From NCBI GenBank assembly GCA_025353085.1, contig JANXRI010000285.1:1-12789 (forward strand): 12,789 bases of DNA, in the 5' to 3' direction. This DNA comes from Betaproteobacteria bacterium (GTDB taxonomy: Bacteria > Pseudomonadota > Gammaproteobacteria > Burkholderiales > SG8-41). The notes beneath the pieces are model-generated. The model ran no database searches. It saw only the letters and a list, made by a program, of their open reading frames with translations, and was not told where the DNA came from. The translations under genes were made by a program, and so were the position numbers. Shown here in pieces: positions 1-7,698 of this stretch (positions within the stretch are counted from its first letter, which is position 1; each line of letters begins with the position of its first letter).

Positions 1-40
1 AATCACCCAATCACCCAAGCATCCAATCACCAACCAAACA
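1..40. repeat. Imperfect octamer tandem repeat upstream of dld
   Basis: Bases 1-32 read as four 8-bp units: AATCACCC, AATCACCC, AAGCATCC, AATCACCA, followed by ACCAAACA just before the dld start codon. The first two units are identical and the others differ at one or two bases. The array runs into the window edge, so its full length is unknown. It takes the place of a normal leader, and no purine-rich ribosome-binding site is seen before the ATG at 41. It may be a small dispersed repeat or simple slippage DNA; no function can be read from it. Confidence 0.55.
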
Positions 41-1447
41 ATGAATCAGCCCGCCTATCCTTCTTCGCTGAAAAAGCCGCTGCCCGCCGCGCTGCTCGAT
101 GCGTTGCGCGCGCTGCTTGGTGATCGCGTCAGCGTTTCGGATTCGGTACGCGCGCATCACGGCAAGGACGAATCGGCGCACCCGCATGCGGTGCCCGATG
201 CGGTCGTCTTCGTCCAGTCGACAGAGGAAGTCGCGGCGGTCGTCAAACTGTGCGCGGGACACCGTGTCCCTGTAATTGCGTTCGGCGCAGGCAGTTCGGT
301 TGAAGGCCATGTGCTCGCAATTCACGGCGGCATCGCGCTCGATCTTACGCGCATGAATGCGGTGCTCAAGATCAACGCCGACGACCTCGACGTCACGGTT
401 CAAGCCGGCGTCACCCGCAAGCAACTCAACCAGCATCTGCACGACAGCGGGATCTTTTTTCCGATCGATCCCGGCGCCGATGCAACGATCGGCGGCATGG
501 CCGCGACCCGCGCTTCGGGCACCAACGCTGTGCGCTATGGAACGATGCGCGAAAACGTGATGGGCCTGACCGTCGTGCTGGCCGACGGTCGCGTGATCCG
601 CACCGGCGGCCGCGCGCGTAAGTCAGCCGCCGGTTACGACCTGACGCGGCTCTTCGTCGGCAGTGAAGGCACGCTCGGCATCATCACCGAGATAACGCTG
701 CGACTGCATCCACAACCTGAAGCCGTCTCCGCGGCGATCTGCATGTTTACGGGCGTCGACGATGCAGTGCGCACGGTGATTGAAACCATTCAGATGGGCG
801 TGCCGATCGCGCGCTGCGAATTACTCGACGCGCTGACCATCAAGGCGGTTAACCGCTACAGCAAGCTCACCTTGCGCGAAGTGCCAATGCTGTTGTGCGA
901 GTTCCACGGCACCCGGGCCAGCGTCGAAGAACAGGCGAAGACTGTGCAGGCGATCGCGAGCGAGCACGGCGGGCTTGATTTCGAATGGTCGACGCGCCAG
1001 GAAGAAAGAACGCGGTTATGGCAGGCGCGGCACGATGCTTACCTCGCGTGCATGCAATTGCGCCCGGGCAATCGCGGTGTGGCCACTGATGTATGCGTAC
1101 CGGTTTCGCGACTCGCCGAATGCATCGCCGAAACCAATACGGACATCGCCAAAGCTTCGATGCCGATCGCGCTGTTCGGCCATGTGGGCGACGGTAATTT
1201 TCATCTCGTCATACTCGTCGATCCGGCGAACGAAAAAGATCTCGCTGAAGCCGAGGCCATTAATCACCGCGTGGTGATGCGGGCGCTCGCCATGGGCGGC
1301 ACGTCGACCGGCGAACATGGCATCGGCATCGGCAAACTGGATTTTCTTGACGCGGAGCACGGCGATGCGGTGTCGGTAATGCGTGCGATAAAGCAGGCGC
1401 TCGATCCAGGAAATCTGTTGAATCCGGGCAAGGTCGTGCGGCTTTAA
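41..1447 (+). CDS. dld: FAD-linked D-lactate dehydrogenase (cytochrome type, Dld/LDHD family)
   Basis: 468 aa. Predicted to oxidise D-lactate (or a related D-2-hydroxy acid) to the 2-keto acid with FAD, passing electrons to the respiratory chain. The N-terminal half (about residues 50-225) is the PCMH-type FAD-binding domain, with FGAGSS at 81-86, PGADATIGGMAATRASG at 144-160, YGTMREN at 166-172 and VGSEGTLG at 206-213. The C-terminal half is the FAD-oxidase C domain, with the metal/substrate-site motif HVGDGNFH at 381-388, GEHGIGIGK at 424-432 and the closing NPGK at 461-464. From memory the sequence follows the eukaryotic LDHD/DLD1 proteins almost motif by motif (NAVRYGTMR, ATDVCVPVSRL, STGEHGIG), which separates it from the GlcD encoded at 9817. 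Length is normal for the family. The ATG at 41 has no evident Shine-Dalgarno sequence but gives the expected N-terminus. Related 2-hydroxy acids such as D-2-hydroxyglutarate cannot be excluded as substrates. Confidence 0.9.
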   Translation: MNQPAYPSSLKKPLPAALLDALRALLGDRVSVSDSVRAHHGKDESAHPHAVPDAVVFVQSTEEVAAVVKLCAGHRVPVIAFGAGSSVEGHVLAIHGGIALDLTRMNAVLKINADDLDVTVQAGVTRKQLNQHLHDSGIFFPIDPGADATIGGMAATRASGTNAVRYGTMRENVMGLTVVLADGRVIRTGGRARKSAAGYDLTRLFVGSEGTLGIITEITLRLHPQPEAVSAAICMFTGVDDAVRTVIETIQMGVPIARCELLDALTIKAVNRYSKLTLREVPMLLCEFHGTRASVEEQAKTVQAIASEHGGLDFEWSTRQEERTRLWQARHDAYLACMQLRPGNRGVATDVCVPVSRLAECIAETNTDIAKASMPIALFGHVGDGNFHLVILVDPANEKDLAEAEAINHRVVMRALAMGGTSTGEHGIGIGKLDFLDAEHGDAVSVMRAIKQALDPGNLLNPGKVVRL

Positions 1448-1714
1448 ATTCGCCATTCATGCCGGCGTTCGAGTGCAATGTCGCGAGCGACAAAAATAGT
1501 TGCCATATTCCACCTGGTGAAGGCGTTGCATTACCGACGACCAACTAACCGCCCAGACACAGAACGCAACACAGATGCGGTAGTCACGAGCCAACGCGCC
1601 TTTAAAATGCGGCCTGCATTTCGCGCAAACGAACGAATGTTCGTGAAGAACTACCTGTGTGCCGCTAAAAGATTTCGCAAACGCTGCCGGTCGCCATATC
1701 TCGAGAGGGGTGCG
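1448..1714. other. Convergent non-coding gap with small inverted repeats
   Basis: This 267-bp gap separates the 3' ends of dld (plus) and the lipoprotein gene (minus). It holds three short inverted repeats: TGTCGC-GA-GCGACA at 1479-1492, AAATGC-GGCCT-GCATTT at 1605-1621 and ACGAAC-GAAT-GTTCGT at 1629-1644. None is followed by a T-run in the direction of either gene, so none is a convincing intrinsic terminator. A -10-like TAAAAT lies at 1603-1608 on the plus strand without a credible gene after it. I see no RNA gene or conserved protein here. Confidence 0.5.
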
Positions 1715-1984
1715 TCAGCGATGACGGCCACGCCACCCGTGACGATAACCGCCGCGCGAGCCGCCATAGATGCCTATCCCGAAGGACGGTCCGTAAAATG
1801 CGCGGGGCGCATAGTAGGCAGGGCCGTAATACGCGGGGCCGTAATAACCCGGCGGTGGATAGTAAGCGGGGGCGGCGTAATAGGGTGCGGGCGCTACGGC
1901 GTATTCAGGGTATGCAGGAACACCGACGCATCCGGCGAATAAACTCAATCCCGATATTGCCATTATTGTGCGAAGTAGTTTCAT
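1715..1984 (-). CDS. Small Tyr/Pro/Gly-rich outer-membrane-type lipoprotein, function unknown
   Basis: 89 aa. Residues 1-18 form a lipoprotein signal peptide: MKLLR, a hydrophobic stretch, then LFAGC with the lipidated Cys at 19. The Phe at -3 is slightly unusual for a lipobox. The mature part is dominated by Tyr, Pro, Ala and Gly with a five-residue repeat (YYGPA, YYGPA, YYAPR) at about 46-61, followed by a Gly-rich stretch and a very basic tail (RHGWRGRHR). The start at 1984 is supported by a strong AGAGGA ribosome-binding site 6 nt upstream on the minus strand. Short YGP-type lipoproteins are common and poorly characterised in Burkholderiales. The gene lies 109 bp downstream of the hydratase-like gene on the same strand and is probably transcribed separately, since its composition and role differ from the catabolic block. 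No enzymatic domain is recognisable. Confidence 0.75.
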   Translation of the reverse strand: MKLLRTIMAISGLSLFAGCVGVPAYPEYAVAPAPYYAAPAYYPPPGYYGPAYYGPAYYAPRAFYGPSFGIGIYGGSRGGYRHGWRGRHR

Positions 1985-2093
1985 ATCGTCCTCTTATTCA
2001 CTTAGAGGGCTTGGAGCAACGAAGGTTCCGCTGGATCAGACTGTTACATTGCCTCACGACCAGGCGGAATCTGCCGCTACGTAGCGCCGCTCG
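1985..2093. other. Gap between lipoprotein and hydratase-like gene with a 12-bp palindrome
   Basis: This 109-bp stretch contains the lipoprotein ribosome-binding site (AGAGGA on the minus strand, complement of about 1989-1994) and a perfect 12-bp palindrome CGCTACGTAGCG at 2075-2086, about 8 bp after the hydratase-like stop codon. The palindrome has no T-run after it on the minus strand and as RNA would form only a 4-bp stem with an ACGT loop, so it is a poor terminator; it could be a protein-binding site. No clear promoter for the lipoprotein gene is visible. Confidence 0.4.
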
Positions 2094-2897
2094 TCACTCG
2101 CCTTTGAACTGTGGCTTGCGCCTGGCCGCGAACGCGTTGCGCCCCTCGACGTAATCTGCGCTGCGGAAACACGCATCGATCATGGTTTGCGCGCGTGCGA
2201 GATCGCGGGCCGCCGGATCTTTTTCGTATTCGATAAACGCGCGTTTGAGCGCTGCCAACGTCAGCGGCGCATTGTCGGCGATGGTTTGCGCGTACGCGAT
2301 CGTTTCGGCTTCGAGGTCGGCAAGCGGAATCACGCGATGCACGAGACCGAGCCGCAGCGCTTCATCGCCGCCGAGCCGCCGGCCCGACAAAAACAAATCG
2401 CGCGCGCGCATAAAACCCATCACGCGGCCGAAACGCAGAATGCCTTCGTGACCGTAACCGAGACCGAGTTTTCCCGCCGGCACCGCGAACACCGCATTGT
2501 CCGAACAGAAACGCACGTCGCAGCTCGTCGCGAAATCGAGGCCGCCGCCGATGCAGTAGCCGCGGATCATCGCAATCGTCGGCTTAACGCATTCGTAGAC
2601 GGCGTTATACGAGCGCTCGTTGACTTCGTTATAGTGTTTGTTCTTCTCCGGATCGGCACGCACCGATTCGAAACCCGAGATGTCGGACCCCGCTGCAAAC
2701 GCTTTTTCACCGGCGCCCGCGATAACGATCACGCGAACTTCAGCGTCGCCCTCGAATGCGCGCATGACGGCCGGCACGGCTTCCGCCATGTCCATTGAAA
2801 TCGCATTGTGTTTGGCGGGATTGTTAAAGATGAGCCAGCCGATGGCGCCGTCTTTGCGCGCGACGATGCGCGTACTGGCGCCGGGCATCTCGATCAT
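2094..2897 (-). CDS. Enoyl-CoA hydratase/isomerase (crotonase)-fold protein with non-canonical active site
   Basis: 267 aa, normal crotonase length. The fold is clear from FNNPAKHNAIS at 24-34, the oxyanion-hole segment AFAAGSDISGF at 67-77, the second oxyanion region RGYCIGGGLDFATSCDVRF at 112-130 and the FAVPAGKLGLGYGHEG loop at 137-152. Known for the family: crotonases bind acyl-CoA and stabilise an enolate, and rat hydratase uses Glu144 and Glu164. Aligning by motif, these positions are Asp121 (GGGLDFA in place of GGGCELA) and Ala141 (VPAGKLG in place of QPEILLG), so ordinary hydration of enoyl-CoA is doubtful. The PAGKLGLGY signature recurs, as far as I recall, in a proteobacterial crotonase subgroup of unproven activity. 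I chose the ATG at 2897 because it overlaps the hyuA stop as ATGA (translational coupling) and gives the expected N-terminus; the open frame continues upstream only as overlap with hyuA. Isomerase, hydrolase or decarboxylase activity on a CoA ester is possible. Confidence 0.85.
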   Translation of the reverse strand: MIEMPGASTRIVARKDGAIGWLIFNNPAKHNAISMDMAEAVPAVMRAFEGDAEVRVIVIAGAGEKAFAAGSDISGFESVRADPEKNKHYNEVNERSYNAVYECVKPTIAMIRGYCIGGGLDFATSCDVRFCSDNAVFAVPAGKLGLGYGHEGILRFGRVMGFMRARDLFLSGRRLGGDEALRLGLVHRVIPLADLEAETIAYAQTIADNAPLTLAALKRAFIEYEKDPAARDLARAQTMIDACFRSADYVEGRNAFAARRKPQFKGE

Positions 2898-4972
2898 TTG
2901 GCGAGATCCACGAGCAGGTTGCCGGCGCGGTCGATGCGCGCGCGCGCGCCCGCTGGCACCATCATGGTTGCCGACGGTTCTTCGATTATCGCGGGGCCTT
3001 TGATGCCGCTGCCGACTGGCAGGCGATACCGATCGTAAACGGGCATCTCGCCGAACTTCGCGCGATCCGCACGCCACGCTGTGCGTTTGCCCTTGAGCGC
3101 TTTGGCAGCCGTGCCCTTGCCCCCCTCCACTTTTAAATCGGCGCGCCCGATCGGTGCGGTGAGCGCGACGCGAATGTTGATGATCTCGATCGCGCCGACC
3201 GGCGGCACCTGTTGAAATATGCGTTTGTATTCGGCGAGGAAGGCAGCGCGTATGCCGGCGAGCGACTTGGCGGTATACGGCCCGCGCGGCAAGGTCGTTA
3301 CGAGTTCAAAACCCTGCCCGACAAAGCGCAAATCCGCGCCGCGCTCAACGGTTACTTTGCTGCCGGTGATTGTCTTTGAAATCACGTCGTGCGCTTCGTG
3401 CTCGATCGCGCGAAATGCGCGTTCAAATGCGGGCCAGTCGAGTTCGCTCAGTTTTCGCGCAAGGGTTGTCACGCGATCGACGCGGGCCGGTGCCATCAGG
3501 AGTCCCAGTGCCGACGCCACGCCCGCGCTCGGCGGGCAGATTACTTTCGAGATGCCGAGTCGCCTGGCCACTTCGCATGCATGCAACGGTCCACCGCCAC
3601 CGGTCGCGAGCAATGCAAATTCACTTGCATGATGGCCGCGCTCGGCGACATGCACACGCGCCGCGGCTGCCATGTTTTCGTTGACGACGGAATGAATGCC
3701 CCACGCCAGTTCAGCGGTAGAAAGGCCTGACTTGTCGGCAAGCGGTTTGATCGATGCTTCGGCTCGCGCGCGGTCGATCGTCATCGTGCCGCCGGCGAAT
3801 GTCGCGGGATCGAGAAAACCCAGGACGAGATTCGCGTCAGTGACGGTGGGATGCACGCCGCCGCGGCCATAACACGCGGGTCCCGGCGCCGCGCCCGCAC
3901 TGCGCGGACCGACTTTCAGCAAACCGAGCGAATCGATTTCCGCGATCGAGCCGCCGCCGGCGCCGATCTCGATTAGTTCGATTGTCGAAATATTGATCGG
4001 CAGCCCGCTGCCTTCCGCAAAACGCTTGGCGCGGCTCGCTTCGAATTGATAAGCGATCAATGGCGCGCCGTCCTGGACCATCGCAAGCTTGGCCGTGGTG
4101 CCGCCCATGTCGAACGCGAGCACATCGTTAATTTTGGAGCGCCTGCCGAACAACGCGCCCGCCAACGCGCCCGCGGCCGGCCCCGATTCGAGCAATTGCA
4201 CCGGCACGCGCTTCGCTTCGGCGATATGCGTGAGTCCGCCATTCGACAACATCATATAGAGCGGCGCGGTGATGCCGAGCTTGGCAATCTCGCTGGCGAG
4301 CAAATCAAGATAACTCTCGGCAAGCGGCTTGATGTAAGCATTGACCACGGTCGTCGAGGTGCGCTCGTATTCGCGGATTTGCGGCGACACGTCGGACGAT
4401 ATCGATATTGGCAGGCGCGGAAACGCCTTCGCTATCAGCTGCGCCGCCTGCCGCTCATGCTGCGGATTCGCATACGCGTGCAAAAAAGTGACGGCGAGCG
4501 ACTGCGCTCCCTGCAAGACGAGATCGCGGACGCGCGCGAGCAGCGCCGCTTCATCAAGCGGCAGTTCAATAGCGCCGGCCGGCCCGATGCGCTCGGGCAC
4601 TTCGAGCCGCAGGCGCCGGGGTACCAAAGGCTCAGGCAGCTCGATGAACAAATCATAAAGTTCGTACTTGTGTTCGCGCCGCATCTCCAGCGTGTCGCGA
4701 AAGCCCTGCGTGGTAATGAGCCCGGTCATCGCACCTTTGCGCTCGATCAGAGCGTTGGTAAATAAGGTCGTCGCATGCACGACACGCGTGACGTCTTCAC
4801 AGGCCAGCTGCTCGCCCTCGAACAGGCGCTTGATGCCGGACACCACACCGAGGTGCGGCGCATCCGGCGTCGTCAACTCCTTGTGGCTATAGGATGCAGC
4901 GCCCTGCTGGTCATACACCACGATGTCGGTGAAAGTGCCGCCGATATCCAAACCTAATGCGTATTTCGCCAT
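2894..4972 (-). CDS. hyuA: Hydantoinase/oxoprolinase family subunit A (HyuA-like, ATP-binding)
   Basis: 692 aa. HyuA proteins have an actin/sugar-kinase-like ATPase fold and work with HyuB in ATP-dependent hydrolysis of cyclic amides (N-methylhydantoin, 5-oxoproline, caprolactam) or in carboxylation of ketones (acetophenone carboxylase). Visible here: the N-terminal phosphate loop GLDIGGTFTD at 6-15, HATTLFTNALIERKG at 66-80 and EYERTSTTVVNAY at 201-213. Further on are LESGPAAGALAGA at 261-273, the second phosphate motif FDMGGTTAK at 287-295, GAGGGSIAEID at 337-347, PGPACYGRGG at 363-372 and ATGGGGPLHA at 456-465. The C-terminal domain runs from about 500 to 692. The ATG at 4972 begins MAKYALGLDIGG, typical of the family, with a weak GAAGA upstream; the open frame extends to 5068 but that part has no family character. 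Translation couples to the downstream crotonase gene through an ATGA overlap. The substrate is not predictable. Confidence 0.9.
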   Translation of the reverse strand: MAKYALGLDIGGTFTDIVVYDQQGAASYSHKELTTPDAPHLGVVSGIKRLFEGEQLACEDVTRVVHATTLFTNALIERKGAMTGLITTQGFRDTLEMRREHKYELYDLFIELPEPLVPRRLRLEVPERIGPAGAIELPLDEAALLARVRDLVLQGAQSLAVTFLHAYANPQHERQAAQLIAKAFPRLPISISSDVSPQIREYERTSTTVVNAYIKPLAESYLDLLASEIAKLGITAPLYMMLSNGGLTHIAEAKRVPVQLLESGPAAGALAGALFGRRSKINDVLAFDMGGTTAKLAMVQDGAPLIAYQFEASRAKRFAEGSGLPINISTIELIEIGAGGGSIAEIDSLGLLKVGPRSAGAAPGPACYGRGGVHPTVTDANLVLGFLDPATFAGGTMTIDRARAEASIKPLADKSGLSTAELAWGIHSVVNENMAAAARVHVAERGHHASEFALLATGGGGPLHACEVARRLGISKVICPPSAGVASALGLLMAPARVDRVTTLARKLSELDWPAFERAFRAIEHEAHDVISKTITGSKVTVERGADLRFVGQGFELVTTLPRGPYTAKSLAGIRAAFLAEYKRIFQQVPPVGAIEIINIRVALTAPIGRADLKVEGGKGTAAKALKGKRTAWRADRAKFGEMPVYDRYRLPVGSGIKGPAIIEEPSATMMVPAGARARIDRAGNLLVDLAK

Positions 4973-5087
4973 AAAATTCTTCGAAGATTGTTTGTGTAAT
5001 TGCCGTGTGTCAGGGTTGTATTCAACGCGCTGTTGCCAGGTTCCGGCGTCCGCCGGCATTAGGGACATGTATGAGCGAGCTTCTCCT
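4973..5087. repeat. hyuB-hyuA gap containing a REP-like inverted repeat
   Basis: This 115-bp interval is unusually long for two subunits of one enzyme. At 5043-5056 it holds CCGGCG-TC-CGCCGG, flanked by CCAGGTT at 5036-5042 and CATTAGGGACA at 5057-5067. The arrangement resembles the degenerate CCGG-type dispersed hairpins often found between proteobacterial genes (an inference from general form, not from a search). No T-run follows on the minus strand, so it is unlikely to terminate transcription into hyuA fully, though it may lower hyuA expression relative to hyuB. Confidence 0.4.
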
Positions 5088-6698
5088 CTAACTTACGTAA
5101 CCGTCCGCGCGGTCGGCCGCGCTGCGGTCCTTGTCGCGCTTCGCGGCTGATCCATAACCACCGCCGGCCGGTGTTCGGATTAGCACCGTGCCGCCCGCTT
5201 CGATGTAATGCTGCGATTTCGGATTGACCGGCTCGCCGTTGATGATGAGTTCTCCGCAGGCACCCGCCGCGCCGCCAGCCAGACCCGCGGGCGCGGTTTC
5301 AGTCCGTGTGCGTTCGGCCAGAAATGCGACCGTGATCGGCCCGGCGGCGCGGCTTTCAAACAGAATTTCCTGACCGTTGCCGCCGCGAAACTCGCCGGCG
5401 CCGCCGCTGTCCGTGCGCAAACGCCGGTAATGCACCTTGAGTGGCGACAACTGCTCGATCATTTCAACCGGCGTGGACGAGACATTGCTGGGCCATGACA
5501 AGACTTGCGCGCCGTCGCGCCCGTGCGCCGCGCCATAACCCCCGTTGGTGAAGAAGAGGCTCGCGAACGGCGAACCATCCGGTCGATGCCCCGACGCATT
5601 GATGCACCACAACGGCGAGCCGACGGTCGCGATCACGCGCTCGGGCAGCGCCTGCGACAGTGCCTGAATTACCATCATCGGAAAAAAATGTCCGATCAGC
5701 GCACGTGCGCCACCCGCGGCCGGCGGTTTTGAATTCGCAATCGAGCCATACGGCGCCTTGATTTTGATCGGCCGCAGGACGCCTTCGTTGTTCGGAATAT
5801 GCGGCGCCAGTACCGCCTTCACGCCGAACGACGTGTAGGCAATCGTGTAAGCCATGCACACATTGATCGCGCGCATCACTTGCGGCGCGGTGCCGGTAAA
5901 ATCGATTTCGATCGTGTCGTCCTTAACGGTGAGTTCCATTTCGAGTTTGATCGGCTCGCTGATGCCGTCACTCAACGCGGTCTGGCGATAGACGCCGTTC
6001 GGCACTGCACGAATCGCCGCGCGCATCGCCTTCTCGGAACGCGTGTGGATTTCGCGCCCGAGTTCCGCAAGCGATGCCAGCTTGTGCTCTTTCAATAACG
6101 ACATCACGCGATGTTCCATCAGCGTCAACGCGGTGAACTGCGCGTAAAGGTCGCCCATCACCTGGTCGGGCACGCGCACGTTTTTGCGGATGATGCGCTC
6201 GAGTGTCGCATCGATTTTGCCGCCGTTCATTGCTTTCATGACCGGGATCTGCAGGCCTTCTTCATACACGTCGCGCGCATCGGGCGAGCGAATGCGGCCG
6301 CCGATATCCGGCGAATGCGCGACCGAGCCGGCAAACCCGACCAACTTGCGGTTATGGAAAATCGGCTTCGCGACGGTGATGTCGGGCAGGTGTCCGGTGC
6401 CGAGCCAGATGTCATTGGTGATCAGGATATCACCGGGTTTTAACGCGCTCGGCGGATAGTCCTTCAGGAAATGCCGGATGGTGCGCGGCACCGTGCCGAT
6501 GAACGACGGGATGCTGTCGGTCGCCTGCGCCAGCGACAATCCTTTCTCATCAGTCAGCACGCAGGCGAAGTCGTTCGATTCGCGCACCACTGTTGAGAAC
6601 GACGTGCGCACCAACGCCGCCGCCGCTTCATCGGTAATCGAAATCAGCCGCGTCCACAACATCTCAAGCGTGACCGCATTGAATTTGGATTTTGCCAT
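5088..6698 (-). CDS. hyuB: Hydantoinase/oxoprolinase family subunit B (HyuB-like)
   Basis: 536 aa, within the usual 500-600 range. HyuB is the partner of HyuA in ATP-dependent cyclic-amide hydrolases and acetophenone carboxylase-type enzymes and carries conserved putative metal ligands. Family motifs: an N-terminal helix with VRTSFSTVVRESNDF at 30-44, DILITNDIWLGTGHLPDIT at 90-108, AHSPDIGG at 127-134 and EGLQIPVMK at 147-155. Near the C-terminus are RRLRTDSGGAGEFRGGNG (just past residue 420) and a Gly-rich end (RTPAGGGYG) that closes most HyuB proteins. The ATG at 6698 lies 18 nt after the stop of Bug receptor 3, with GGAT about 12 nt upstream, consistent with one transcript. The last 20 residues are charged (KRDKDRSAADRADG) and look like a lineage-specific tail. 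As with HyuA, the substrate (hydantoin, lactam, oxoproline or ketone) cannot be told from the sequence. Confidence 0.9.
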   Translation of the reverse strand: MAKSKFNAVTLEMLWTRLISITDEAAAALVRTSFSTVVRESNDFACVLTDEKGLSLAQATDSIPSFIGTVPRTIRHFLKDYPPSALKPGDILITNDIWLGTGHLPDITVAKPIFHNRKLVGFAGSVAHSPDIGGRIRSPDARDVYEEGLQIPVMKAMNGGKIDATLERIIRKNVRVPDQVMGDLYAQFTALTLMEHRVMSLLKEHKLASLAELGREIHTRSEKAMRAAIRAVPNGVYRQTALSDGISEPIKLEMELTVKDDTIEIDFTGTAPQVMRAINVCMAYTIAYTSFGVKAVLAPHIPNNEGVLRPIKIKAPYGSIANSKPPAAGGARALIGHFFPMMVIQALSQALPERVIATVGSPLWCINASGHRPDGSPFASLFFTNGGYGAAHGRDGAQVLSWPSNVSSTPVEMIEQLSPLKVHYRRLRTDSGGAGEFRGGNGQEILFESRAAGPITVAFLAERTRTETAPAGLAGGAAGACGELIINGEPVNPKSQHYIEAGGTVLIRTPAGGGYGSAAKRDKDRSAADRADGYVS

Positions 6699-6716
6699 TA
6701 CAGTTTCATCCGATCG

Positions 6717-7697
6717 TTATTCAGGTTTGATGCCCGCATTCTTGACCACTGCCGACCATCGCGTGAGCTCTTCGGCGATCAATTTTCGAAACGCCTGTTG
6801 CGACATCGGCGCCGGCTCCAGCGCGCCCGACGCAAGACGCTCTTTGACGTCCGGCAATCCAATCACATGCACGAGCGCGGCATGCAATTTGTCGAGCACC
6901 GGCTGCGGCGTGCCGGCCATGCTGGCGATTCCATACCAATTGACCACCACGAGGTCTTTGACGCCCTGCTCGCCGAAGGTCGGGGTTTCGGGCAGCGAAG
7001 AAATGCGTTTCTCGGTGGCGACCGCGAGCGCCTTGATGCGGCCGGATTTGATCAGCCCCATCGCCGGCGGCGCGGACGTGAACGTCGTCTGGATCTGGCC
7101 GGCAATCACGTCAGTCAAAGCGAGCCCGACGCCTTTATACGGCACGTGCGTCAGCTTGACACCGGTGCGCATCTGAAAAAACTCGCCGGTCAGATGGCTG
7201 CCGCTGCCATTGCCGCCCGAACCGAAATTAATTGTGCCTGGCTGCGCTTTCGCCGCGTTAATCACGTCGCGCACACTTTGGTATGGACCTGCCGGCTGAA
7301 CTACCAGCATATAAGCCGTGTCTGCAACGTCGGTGATCGGATCGAAATCCTTGATCGCGTCGTACTTCGCGTTCTTGTAATACGTGACGTTGATCGGCAG
7401 CGACGAATCGACCAGCAGCAGCGTGTAGCCGTCGGCGGGCGCGCGCGCCGCCAACTCGGTGCCGACGAGCCCCGCCGCGCCTGGACGATTGTCGACGACG
7501 ACGTTCTGGCCGATTGCCTCGGGAAGTTTCAACGCGACGATGCGCGCGACAAAATCTGTACCGCCGCCAGGTGGATAAGGAACTATCAGCCTTATCGGTT
7601 TGATCGGATACGTTTGCGCGAAAGCAATTTCACCCAGGAGCAGCGCTGCAAACAGACTTGCCACAACGGAAAAATAGCGCCTTGGTTGAATTTCCAT
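6717..7697 (-). CDS. Bug/TctC-family periplasmic substrate-binding protein (receptor 3)
   Basis: 326 aa from the ATG at 7697. Bug proteins are periplasmic receptors, usually for small carboxylates, of tripartite tricarboxylate transporters (TctABC). A signal peptide covers residues 1-27 (basic PRR, hydrophobic core, IAFA|Q cleavage). Hallmarks are KPIRLIVPYPPGGGTD just after the signal, then DNRPGAAGLVGTELAARAP, ADGYTLLL, FGSGGNGSGSHLTGE, HVPYKG and the Bug-typical VPTFxE-like segment LPETPTFGEQG. An in-frame GTG at 7709 would add four residues and overlap the preceding stop; I prefer the ATG, which follows that TAA after a single base (TAAGATG). It is much closer to receptor 1 than to receptor 2 (shared YKxxxYDAxKxF, NGSGSHLTG, VVxNWYG). 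No membrane subunit is adjacent. Confidence 0.88.
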   Translation of the reverse strand: MEIQPRRYFSVVASLFAALLLGEIAFAQTYPIKPIRLIVPYPPGGGTDFVARIVALKLPEAIGQNVVVDNRPGAAGLVGTELAARAPADGYTLLLVDSSLPINVTYYKNAKYDAIKDFDPITDVADTAYMLVVQPAGPYQSVRDVINAAKAQPGTINFGSGGNGSGSHLTGEFFQMRTGVKLTHVPYKGVGLALTDVIAGQIQTTFTSAPPAMGLIKSGRIKALAVATEKRISSLPETPTFGEQGVKDLVVVNWYGIASMAGTPQPVLDKLHAALVHVIGLPDVKERLASGALEPAPMSQQAFRKLIAEELTRWSAVVKNAGIKPE

Positions 7698-7698
7698 C

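Noticed and set aside
1479..1492. TGTCGC-GA-GCGACA hairpin as the dld terminator
   Set aside because: It is followed by an A-run rather than a T-run on the plus strand, and the stem is only five or six pairs.
1478..1942. Plus-strand open frame of 154 codons
   Set aside because: It overlaps the lipoprotein gene in antisense, its product is Arg-rich with no domain character, and the lipoprotein has a signal peptide and a strong ribosome-binding site.
2898..3077. Upstream extension of the hydratase-like frame (60 codons)
   Set aside because: It lies entirely inside hyuA, is Arg-rich and non-conserved, and the ATGA overlap gives a much better start.
4046..4765. Long plus-strand open frame (239 codons) opposite hyuA
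   Set aside because: Antisense shadow of a clearly conserved gene in GC-rich DNA; its translation is Arg/His-rich without motifs.
4973..5068. N-terminal extension of HyuA by 32 residues
   Set aside because: HyuA proteins start just before the GLDIGGTFTD loop; the extension covers the REP-like hairpin and has no family similarity.
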